From an uncultured Collinsella sp. (GTDB lineage: Bacteria; Actinomycetota; Coriobacteriia; Coriobacteriales; Coriobacteriaceae), in assembly GCA_902461085.1 (NCBI GenBank), contig CABPWH010000030.1, forward strand, positions 1 to 23,099: a stretch of 23,099 bases of DNA. Direction: 5' to 3'. The translations under genes and the position numbers were made by a program. The notes under the pieces were generated by a model. The model was not told where the DNA came from. It searched no databases and was given only the letters and a program-made list of their open reading frames with translations. Shown here in pieces: positions 7,749-15,115 of the stretch (position 1 is the first letter of the stretch; each line of letters begins with the position of its first letter).

Positions 7749-8097
7749 ACAGAAAAGTTGGCATTTTTTAAAACGCTTGGCCGCGTTTGGCGTTGCAGCG
7801 GGGTTTGAGATGCCAAAAAACGGCTTCCGACCAGCGTAGTTGATCAACTCAATTGTTCAAAAGGGGTATTTATAAGCGATTTGGCAATGAATTTAAAAAT
7901 CTTTGGGTGGTGCTGTGGGCCACTGGTATGCATTTTGCGACCACAACCATGCGCCCGTTGACCTGCGACTTGGCTCAGCTTGTCCTCACGGCACCGTATC
8001 TTGTCCACAGATCCGTCAAGCTTTTGGTCAGCATTTGGTTGGAATGCGCATGAAACGTCGTGCGAGTATGGGCATATGTGGAGGTCATGAGGTTGTA

Positions 8098-8137
8098 GCT
8101 GCATATTCTTGCAGCCTAGGAGGTTGAAAGATATTAT
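8098..8137 (+). promoter_or_regulatory. Promoter of the rpsF-ssb-rpsR-rplI operon
   Basis: TTGCAG (8109-8114) and TATTAT (8132-8137) are separated by exactly 17 bp, giving a start near 8144 and a leader of about 65 nt. The -35 box overlaps a small dyad, GCTGCA (8098-8103) with TGCAGC (8110-8115). That dyad could be an operator or chance. Confidence 0.6.
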
Positions 8138-8153
8138 TACCAAGTCTTTTCCT

Positions 8154-8182
8154 GCTTCAGGCGCACCTTCACGACCTGAAGC
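8154..8182 (+). promoter_or_regulatory. Leader hairpin before rpsF, possible S6:S18 autoregulatory site
   Basis: A perfect 8-bp stem GCTTCAGG/CCTGAAGC (8154-8161 with 8175-8182) encloses a 13-nt loop CGCACCTTCACGA. It lies near the start of the predicted rpsF transcript and 13 nt before the AGGAGGTGA ribosome site. Many bacteria control rpsF operons through an S6:S18-binding hairpin in this position. I cannot confirm that the loop bases match that motif. Confidence 0.45.
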
Positions 8183-8208
8183 CACATTTGCCCAGAGGAG
8201 GTGACAAT

Positions 8209-8502
8209 ATGAAGGCTTATGAACTGCTGTTCTTTGTTGACCCGTCGCTCGACCCCGAGACTCGTCTCGCTGTTATGAAGCGTATCGATACCACGATCGC
8301 TGAGGGCGCTGGCAAGGTCGACTCCGTTGACGAGTGGGGCAAGCGCAAGCTCGCCTACGAGATCAACGACCTCACCGATGGTGACTACACCCTCATCAAC
8401 TTCCACGCAGATCCTACCCAGATCGCCGAGCTTGATCGCGTCCTGCGCATCACCGACGCTGTGGTCCGCCACATGATCGTCCGTCGCGACGACCAGGAGT
8501 AA
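8209..8502 (+). CDS. rpsF: 30S ribosomal protein S6
   Basis: S6 binds S18 in the platform of the small ribosomal subunit. The 97-aa product shows the S6 pattern: YELLFFVDPSLD at 4-15, the EWGKRKLAYEI segment at 42-52, and the DGDYTLINFHA strand near 57-67. The family ferredoxin-like fold fits the whole length. ATG 8209 is selected because AGGAGGTGA ends 5 nt upstream; an earlier in-frame TTG at 8188 overlaps that site. It is the first gene of the rpsF-ssb-rpsR-rplI operon. A hairpin in its leader may give feedback control. Confidence 0.97.
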   Translation: MKAYELLFFVDPSLDPETRLAVMKRIDTTIAEGAGKVDSVDEWGKRKLAYEINDLTDGDYTLINFHADPTQIAELDRVLRITDAVVRHMIVRRDDQE

Positions 8503-8550
8503 GACTGTCGTTTTGGACTGGGCTTGTGCCCCAAGAGGAAGTAGTGAGTT

Positions 8551-9003
8551 ATGAGCATCAATCGAGTGAACATCACCGGTAACCTCACCCGCGATCCCGA
8601 GCTGCGCGCCACCGCCGGCGGAACCCAGGTTCTGTCCTTTGGCGTCGCCGTGAACGATCGTCGCCGCAACGCGCAGACTGGCGAGTGGGAGGACTATCCC
8701 AACTTTGTCGACTGCACCATGTTCGGCACCCGCGCCGAGGCCGTGAGCCGTTTCCTGGCAAAGGGAAACAAGGTCGCGATCGAGGGCAAGCTGCGCTACA
8801 GCTCTTGGGAGCGCGACGGCCAGCGCCGGAGCAAGCTTGAGGTCATCGTCGATGAGATCGAGTTTATGAGCTCCCGTGGTGGCCAGGGTGGCTACGATCA
8901 GGGCGGTTACGCCCCCGCAGCTCCCGCGCCCGCAGCACGTCCTGCCGCGCCGGTGGCTACGCCGCCCGCGGTCGACGTCTACGATGAGGACATCCCGTTC
9001 TAA
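8551..9003 (+). CDS. ssb: Single-stranded DNA-binding protein
   Basis: SSB coats single-stranded DNA during replication, repair and recombination. The 150-aa product has the N-terminal OB fold (about 1-110), starting INRVNITGNLTRDPELR. A flexible Gly/Gln- then Ala/Pro-rich linker follows (about 111-143). The acidic tip DEDIPF at 145-150 is the conserved docking peptide for DnaG, PriA, RecQ and others. GAGGAAG lies about 10 nt before ATG 8551. It sits between rpsF and rpsR, the usual bacterial arrangement. Expression is probably tied to the ribosomal protein promoter. Confidence 0.97.
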   Translation: MSINRVNITGNLTRDPELRATAGGTQVLSFGVAVNDRRRNAQTGEWEDYPNFVDCTMFGTRAEAVSRFLAKGNKVAIEGKLRYSSWERDGQRRSKLEVIVDEIEFMSSRGGQGGYDQGGYAPAAPAPAARPAAPVATPPAVDVYDEDIPF

Positions 9004-9075
9004 GGGTTGTTCACCTATTTTTGAGTGAGAGGCGGCTTCGGTTCGCCGAAGTTGCCAAATGAAAGGTATTTTGAC

Positions 9076-9342
9076 ATGGCTAATGATTTTTCTGCACGTC
9101 AGCCGCGTCGTAAGTACTGCCAGTTCTGCAAGGAGAACACTGAGTTCATCGACTATAAGGACACTCAGCTTCTCCGTAAGTACATGACCGACCGTGGCAA
9201 GATCAAGCCCCGTCGCGTCACTGGCGCTTGCACGCAGCATCAGCATGACATCGCCAACGCCATCAAGCGCGCCCGCGAGATGGCTCTCCTGCCGTACACC
9301 GTCCCCGTGGTTTCCTCTCGTGGCAACCGCGACCGCGGCTAA
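9076..9342 (+). CDS. rpsR: 30S ribosomal protein S18, Cys-containing type
   Basis: S18 pairs with S6 on the 30S platform. The 88-aa product has the conserved IDYKD, LLRKY, RGKIKPRRVTG and AIKRAREMALLPYT blocks. Near the N-terminus is a CQFC pair, and in the middle GACTQHQH replaces the usual GTNAKYQ-type sequence. A Cys-x2-Cys with a later Cys and His fits the zinc-binding (C+) form of S18, known in some Actinobacteria, which often also carry a zinc-free paralogue. ATG 9076 has AAAGG about 9 nt upstream; an earlier in-frame start at 9025 is rejected. It belongs to the rpsF operon. Confidence 0.96.
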   Translation: MANDFSARQPRRKYCQFCKENTEFIDYKDTQLLRKYMTDRGKIKPRRVTGACTQHQHDIANAIKRAREMALLPYTVPVVSSRGNRDRG

Positions 9343-9357
9343 GAAGGGAGACGCATC

Positions 9358-9897
9358 ATGAAGGTTATTCTTCTCGATGAGATCAAGGGCAAGGGCGGCG
9401 AGGGTGACGTCGTAGAGGTCGCTCAGGGTTACGCTGAGAACTTCCTGTTCCCCAAGAAGCTCGCTGTTGCCGCCACCAAGGGCAACCTCAAGCAGCTTGA
9501 CGAGCGTCGCAACAACATCGCCAAGCGCGAGGCCGTCCGTCTGGCTACCGCCAACGAGACCAAGGCTGCCTTCGAGGGCAAGACGGTCACCGTTGACGTC
9601 AAGGTCGGCGACGAGGGCATCCTCTTTGGCTCCGTTACCGCCGCTATGGTCGCTGACGCCATCAAGGCTCAGCTCGGTATGGACATCGACCGCAAGCGCG
9701 TCGAGCTCGGTAAGCCCATCAAGGTTGCCGGTGCCCACACCGTTGCCATCTCGCTGTACCGCGAGATCAAGGCCGAGGTTGTCGTTCTCGTCGGCGTTAC
9801 CGCCGAGGAGCTCGCTGCCGAGGCTGAGGTCGAGGAGGCCGCTGAGGTCGCCGAGGCCGAGACCGCCGAGGTCGAGACTGAGGCTGCTGCCGAGTAG
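9358..9897 (+). CDS. rplI: 50S ribosomal protein L9 with long acidic tail
   Basis: L9 bridges the L1 stalk base of the 50S subunit and helps frame maintenance. The N-terminal domain is plain (MKVILLDEIKGKGGEGDVVEVAQGY, residues 1-25, continuing to NFLFPKKLA), followed by the long linker helix (about 40-75). The C-terminal RNA-binding domain ends near residue 150. The last 30 or so residues are almost only Ala, Glu and Val, an acidic low-complexity tail absent from the usual 148-150-residue L9. ATG 9358 has GGGAG upstream. It is the last gene before the operon terminator. Confidence 0.96.
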   Translation: MKVILLDEIKGKGGEGDVVEVAQGYAENFLFPKKLAVAATKGNLKQLDERRNNIAKREAVRLATANETKAAFEGKTVTVDVKVGDEGILFGSVTAAMVADAIKAQLGMDIDRKRVELGKPIKVAGAHTVAISLYREIKAEVVVLVGVTAEELAAEAEVEEAAEVAEAETAEVETEAAAE

Positions 9898-9929
9898 CAT
9901 TTGCTGCAACGCAACAATCTTGTTCTAAG

Positions 9930-9966
9930 AAGGGCGCTCTGGGAAACCAGGGCGCCCTTTTGTTTT
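9930..9966 (+). terminator. Terminator of the rpsF-rplI operon
   Basis: A 13-bp stem (9930-9942 with 9947-9959, one T-G wobble) is capped by a GAAA tetraloop of the stable GNRA class and followed by TTTTGTTTTTT. It is among the strongest terminators in the window and separates rplI from dnaB. Confidence 0.92.
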
Positions 9967-10121
9967 TTGCGCTGAGTGAGTGTCATGGTGAACGTTGCGT
10001 CGAAGTCCTATATACAGGACCGTTCATCCGTTTGGTTCGGTGATGATTGGCGGCGCGCGGCGCGTTTTGGGACCGTGGCTGATACTATGGATGCTCGCAA
10101 GCGATATGAATGAGGATGCTC

Positions 10122-11513
10122 ATGGCATATGACGATAGGGAGACGGCGCTGACGGTCGAGGACCGCGGCTCAAAGTTGGGTCTTCCCCAAAACCAAGATG
10201 CAGAGGCCAATGTACTGGCCGCTATGCTGCTATCGCCCGAGGTGGTCGAAGAGGCCCAGGTCGAGCTGCAGCCCGATGATTTCTACCGGCCCATTCATAA
10301 GACCATCTACACCGCGATGGTCGATATGTACAACAGCCGCATTCCCATCGACTCCATCTCGCTGATCGATTACCTGCGAAGCATCAACAAGCTCGATGCC
10401 GTGGGCGGCGAGGCGTACATTTTGGAGCTGATGGGGCAGACGCTGTCGCTCGTGAACTGGCAGCACCATGCCGCCATCGTTCGTCGCGATTCGATGCTGC
10501 GCGAGCTGATCGGCGCCACCAACGAGATCAACGCGCTGGCATATAACGCCCCCACCGACACCAAAGAGGTCGTGGAGCTAGCCGAGAGCAAGCTGCTCAA
10601 GGTCACGGCACGCGAGGTCAAGTCGAGCTACAAGACGCTGACCGAGTTTATGGTTGAGGCCTATAACGAGGCCGAGGAAGTGTGTCAGGCCGGTGGTCAG
10701 GCTGCGGGCGTGCCCACGGGCTTCCCGTCACTCGACCGCATGCTCATGGGCTTCCGCGAGGGCCAGCTCATCATTATCGGCGCCCGCCCTGCTGTGGGTA
10801 AGACGTCGTTCGCCCTGAATCTGGCGCTCAACGCTGCCGCTGCCGGTTATACCGTCGGCTTCTTCTCGCTGGAGATGTCGGGCAAAGAAATTGCCCAGCG
10901 TCTGATTTGCGCCTACGCCATGATCTCGATCAGTGACTTCCGCATGGGCCGCATTAGCCCCGAGCAGTGGGCCAATATCAACGAGGCCACGCAGACCTTG
11001 TCCAAGCTCGATATTCTGATTGACGATACGCCCGGCACCACAGTGACCGAGATTCGCGCCAAGAGCCGCCGCATGCTCCATAACAAGGAGAAGGCAATCA
11101 TCATCCTGGACTACCTGCAGCTGGTGAGTCCTCCGCCGGGACGCCGCTCCGAGAGCCGTACCGTCGAGGTTTCGGAGATGTCGCGTGGTCTGAAGATCAT
11201 GGCCAAGGAGCTCAAGATCCCGCTCATCGCGCTGTCGCAGCTCTCGCGTCAGGTCGAATCCCGTACCGGCAAGCGCCCGCAGCTTTCCGACCTTCGTGAA
11301 TCGGGCTCCATCGAGCAGGACGCCGATATCGTTATGTTCTTGGACCGCTCCGCCGACGAGGCCGAGGCCTCGCGCGACGATCGACCCGACGAGGGCGTTA
11401 CGCGTATCGTCGTGGCCAAGAACCGTTCGGGCCCGATCGGCGACGTCGATCTGATGTTCCTGCCGGCATCCACCAAGTTCTATGAGCTTGATGGGGCACA
11501 TGCCGAGGAGTAG
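10122..11513 (+). CDS. dnaB: Replicative DNA helicase DnaB
   Basis: DnaB is the hexameric helicase that unwinds DNA at the fork and recruits DnaG primase. The 463-aa product has the N-terminal collar domain (about 20-125), the linker helix (about 150-185) and the RecA-like motor (about 195-455). The motor shows Walker A GARPAVGKT (220-228), Walker B IIILDYLQL (326-334), SQLSR (372-376) and LRESGSIEQDAD (391-402). No intein is present. Three in-frame ATGs crowd the start (10110, 10116, 10122); 10122 has GAGG 6 nt upstream. The 224-nt gap before it holds the rplI terminator and a small dyad GTCCT/AGGAC (10005-10020) around a TATATA, with no clear promoter. purA follows after 93 nt. Confidence 0.97.
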   Translation: MAYDDRETALTVEDRGSKLGLPQNQDAEANVLAAMLLSPEVVEEAQVELQPDDFYRPIHKTIYTAMVDMYNSRIPIDSISLIDYLRSINKLDAVGGEAYILELMGQTLSLVNWQHHAAIVRRDSMLRELIGATNEINALAYNAPTDTKEVVELAESKLLKVTAREVKSSYKTLTEFMVEAYNEAEEVCQAGGQAAGVPTGFPSLDRMLMGFREGQLIIIGARPAVGKTSFALNLALNAAAAGYTVGFFSLEMSGKEIAQRLICAYAMISISDFRMGRISPEQWANINEATQTLSKLDILIDDTPGTTVTEIRAKSRRMLHNKEKAIIILDYLQLVSPPPGRRSESRTVEVSEMSRGLKIMAKELKIPLIALSQLSRQVESRTGKRPQLSDLRESGSIEQDADIVMFLDRSADEAEASRDDRPDEGVTRIVVAKNRSGPIGDVDLMFLPASTKFYELDGAHAEE

Positions 11514-11540
11514 GACAGGCGCCCGTTGCACGGGTATACT
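11512..11540 (+). promoter_or_regulatory. Probable promoter of purA
   Basis: AGGACA (11512-11517) and TATACT (11535-11540) are separated by 17 bp. The -35 box overlaps the dnaB stop codon. The start would be near 11547, giving a leader of about 60 nt. purA may also be read from dnaB. Confidence 0.5.
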
Positions 11541-11606
11541 GGGAATGTTTTGTGCTTCTGCGTGCCGGCGTGGCGCGTAGACAGTCCATGAATGTAAGGA
11601 GTAAAC

Positions 11607-12893
<1,287 letters not shown>

Positions 12894-12915
12894 TCGGGAC
12901 TATTTGGTTATTGCG

Positions 12916-12957
12916 ATATACCCCTTTGCAGCCCGGACGGGCGGCCGAGGGGTATAT
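12916..12957 (+). other. Stem-loop between purA and purD
   Basis: ATATACCCCT (12916-12925) pairs perfectly with AGGGGTATAT (12948-12957). Inside, GCCCG and CGGGC (12931-12935, 12938-12942) form a second stem. Only a short T run follows (TATATTTG), so it could be a weak terminator for purA, an attenuator or a stabilising structure before purD. I see no purine riboswitch core. Confidence 0.5.
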
Positions 12958-13011
12958 TTGCTTGCAAAGGGCTCGCGCGGAGCGGGCCGTTCATCCATAG
13001 AGGAGGCACCC

Positions 13012-14316
13012 TTGAAGGCGGACACTCAAACCATCGACATCCTGTTGTTGGGCAGCGGCGGCCGTGAGCATGCTTTGGCAGCCAAGCTCGCAGCATCACC
13101 GCGCGCCGGCAAGCTCTACATTGCGCCGGGCAACGGCGGCACCGCGAGCTGCGGCGAGAACGTTGTTCTCGACGACTGCGATCCTGCGGCCGTGGCGGCG
13201 TTTGCGCAGAGCCACGGATGCGGACTTGTGGTAATTGGCCCCGAGGCTCCGCTCGTGGCGGGCGTGGCCGACGCCGTGCGCGCGGCGGGTATTCCCTGCT
13301 TTGGCCCGGGTGCCGAGGGCGCCCAGATGGAGGGCTCCAAGCTGTTCTCCAAGCAGCTCATGGAGCGCGCCGGTATCCCTACGGCGGCCTACGGCTCGTT
13401 TACCGACGAGGCTTCGGCTCTCGCCTACGTGCGCGAGCAGGGCGCCCCGCTGGTCGTCAAGGCCGACGGCCTTGCCGCGGGCAAGGGCGTTATCGTGGCA
13501 ACCGAGCTTGCGCAGGCCGAGGAGGCCGTGCGCGAGTGTTTTGGCGGCACCTTTGGCGATGCCGGCAACACCGTGGTTATCGAGGAGATGCTCGTTGGCC
13601 CCGAGTGCTCGCTGCTGGCCTTTACCGACGGCAAGACCGTTCGCCCCATGGCCACCTCGCAGGACCACAAGCGCGCGCTCGAGGGCGACAAGGGCCCCAA
13701 CACCGGTGGCATGGGCGTCTACAGCCCGGTGCCCATCGTGACTGACGAGGAGCACGCCACGATGGTGAAGGTCATGGAGCAGACCGTGGCCGAGCTCGCT
13801 GTCGAGGGTATCGACTACCGCGGCTGCCTGTACGGCGGCTTTATGCTCACGCCTGCCGGCCCCAAGGTGCTGGAGTTCAATGCCCGCTTTGGCGACCCCG
13901 AGACGCAGGTCGTGCTGCCGCGCCTTAAGAACGACCTGGTCGAGGTCATGCTGGCTTGTGCCAACTGCGAGCTCGATCAGATTGAGCTCGACTGGCGTGA
14001 CGAGTGGGCCGTGGCCGTTGTCCTGACGAGCGCGGGCTATCCCGGCAGCTACGAGAAGGGCAAAGTCATCACCGGCATCGCCGACGCCGAGGCCATGGAG
14101 AACGTGACCGTGTACCATGCCGGCACCGCCGTGGTGGACGGCCGGCTCGTGACCAACGGCGGCCGTGTGCTTGCCGTGACCGCGCTGGGCGATACGTTTG
14201 AGAACGCCCGCAACCTTGCCTACGAGGCCTGCGAGAAGATTGATTTTGAGGGCAAGACCCTGCGTCACGACATCGGCCTGCGCGCGCTGCGCGGCCGCGA
14301 CGCCTGGGATGCCTAA
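13012..14316 (+). CDS. purD: Phosphoribosylamine-glycine ligase (GAR synthetase)
   Basis: PurD carries out the second step of de novo purine synthesis: phosphoribosylamine plus glycine and ATP gives GAR. The 434-aa product is normal length. GSGGREHA (14-21) opens the N-terminal domain, and an ATP-grasp domain follows, with VVKADGLAAGKGV (about 148-160) and the metal-binding end EFNARFGDPETQ (about 287-298). The C-terminal domain ends the protein. The start is a TTG at 13012, since AGGAGG at 13001-13006 sits 5 nt upstream and the protein then aligns with family length. The reading frame is open further upstream but without support. The Nudix gene follows after 21 nt. Confidence 0.96.
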   Translation: MKADTQTIDILLLGSGGREHALAAKLAASPRAGKLYIAPGNGGTASCGENVVLDDCDPAAVAAFAQSHGCGLVVIGPEAPLVAGVADAVRAAGIPCFGPGAEGAQMEGSKLFSKQLMERAGIPTAAYGSFTDEASALAYVREQGAPLVVKADGLAAGKGVIVATELAQAEEAVRECFGGTFGDAGNTVVIEEMLVGPECSLLAFTDGKTVRPMATSQDHKRALEGDKGPNTGGMGVYSPVPIVTDEEHATMVKVMEQTVAELAVEGIDYRGCLYGGFMLTPAGPKVLEFNARFGDPETQVVLPRLKNDLVEVMLACANCELDQIELDWRDEWAVAVVLTSAGYPGSYEKGKVITGIADAEAMENVTVYHAGTAVVDGRLVTNGGRVLAVTALGDTFENARNLAYEACEKIDFEGKTLRHDIGLRALRGRDAWDA

Positions 14317-14337
14317 AATCCGAGAGGAATGAGACGG

Positions 14338-15033
14338 ATGGACGAGAAGAACGAAGAGCTCGTGGACGCGCAGATCGTCGAAGAGGACAGCCGCGTGTAT
14401 GGGCACGCCGAGGGCGAGCCTGGTGGCGAGGTCGCTGACGAGCCGGCGCTGGTACTGGGCGATGACGACCCGCACGATGCCGAGCTGCACGAGAAGATTC
14501 TTTCGGAGGAGTGCGCCTGGAAGGGCAAGATCCTCGATGTCCACCGTCTTGAGGTTGAGCTGCCCAACGGTCGCCGCAGCGCCCGCGATATCGTTCGCCA
14601 TCCGGGTGCGGCGGCTGTTGTGGCACTGACCGAGAGCGGCAAGATCGTACTGGTGCGTCAGTACCGCACCGCCATCGACCGCGTGACGGTCGAGATTCCC
14701 GCCGGCAAGCTCGATCCAGGCGAGGACCCGCTCGATTGCGCCAAGCGCGAGCTGCATGAGGAGACGGGCTTTAGGGCTGGTCGCATTCGCTTTTTGACGT
14801 CGATTGTCACGTCCTGTGGCTTCTGTGACGAGATCATTCACATCTACCTGGCCACCAAGCTCGAGTTCGATGCACCCAACCCCGATGATGACGAGTTTGT
14901 CAACGTGGACCTCGTGCCGCTGCACGAGCTGATCGACGCCGTGCTCGACGGCAAGATCGAAGACGCCAAGACCGTCGTAGGCGCCTTGGCCTGCGATAGC
15001 ATCGCGCACCGCCTTGGGGGCACGGAGTTTTAA
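14338..15033 (+). CDS. Nudix hydrolase, ADP-ribose pyrophosphatase type
   Basis: The 231-aa product resembles the NudF/ADP-ribose pyrophosphatase branch, which splits ADP-ribose into AMP and ribose 5-phosphate. The Nudix box runs from Gly123 to Phe145 with Glu129, Arg137, Glu138, Glu141, Glu142 and Gly144 all present. Before it is the usual VVALTESGKIVLVRQYR strand-turn region (94-110). The first 50 or so residues are an acidic, low-complexity extension not normal for the family. ATG 14338 is preferred because GAGAGGA (14322-14328) is about 9 nt upstream; an ATG at 14329 is too close to it. It lies directly behind purD, probably in the same transcript. Exact substrate is inferred. Confidence 0.9.
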   Translation: MDEKNEELVDAQIVEEDSRVYGHAEGEPGGEVADEPALVLGDDDPHDAELHEKILSEECAWKGKILDVHRLEVELPNGRRSARDIVRHPGAAAVVALTESGKIVLVRQYRTAIDRVTVEIPAGKLDPGEDPLDCAKRELHEETGFRAGRIRFLTSIVTSCGFCDEIIHIYLATKLEFDAPNPDDDEFVNVDLVPLHELIDAVLDGKIEDAKTVVGALACDSIAHRLGGTEF

Positions 15034-15045
15034 CGAGTGGGGATA

Positions 15046-15084
15046 GCCCTGGGACAAGTACTACTGATTGCTTTGTTCCAGGGC
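15046..15084 (+). terminator. Hairpin between the Nudix and ABC transporter genes
   Basis: GCCCTGGGACAAG (15046-15058) pairs with CTTGT-type bases ending CCAGGGC (15072-15084), a 13-bp stem with two G-T wobbles and a 13-nt loop. No T tract follows at once. It may be a weak terminator, or an mRNA processing or stability element that sets the ABC transporter apart. Confidence 0.45.
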
Positions 15085-15115
15085 CTTACGTTGCTGATAT
15101 TTCTTTGAGGATCAC

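Larger units (their letters stand above)
7705..8208. other. 504-bp non-coding region between tRNA-Ser and rpsF
   Basis: I see no credible gene here; the short open frames have no ribosome sites or family resemblance. From left to right it holds: the minus-strand tRNA promoter; an inverted repeat at 7758-7816 (TTGGCAT/ATGCCAA arms); a perfect 12-bp palindrome AGTTGATCAACT at 7838-7849; an AT-rich stretch at 7850-7905; and a single DnaA-box-like TTGTCCACA at 8001-8009. At the right end are the rpsF promoter and leader hairpin. The 7860-8090 part is otherwise unexplained. Confidence 0.6.

Noticed and set aside
8001..8009. TTGTCCACA, a DnaA-box-like 9-mer upstream of rpsF
   Set aside because: Only one such site is present and there is no dnaA or dnaN nearby, so there is no case for an origin here.
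8137..9909. 590-codon minus-strand open frame opposite rpsF-ssb-rpsR-rplI
   Set aside because: It overlaps four conserved genes and their regulatory gaps; a shadow of codon bias.
12894..13011. Purine riboswitch before purD
   Set aside because: The conserved core bases and three-way junction of that riboswitch class are not visible; only nested hairpins are seen.
13096..15057. 653-codon minus-strand open frame opposite purD and the Nudix gene
   Set aside because: Shadow of two clearly coding genes; His/Leu/Val-rich antisense composition typical of such artefacts.
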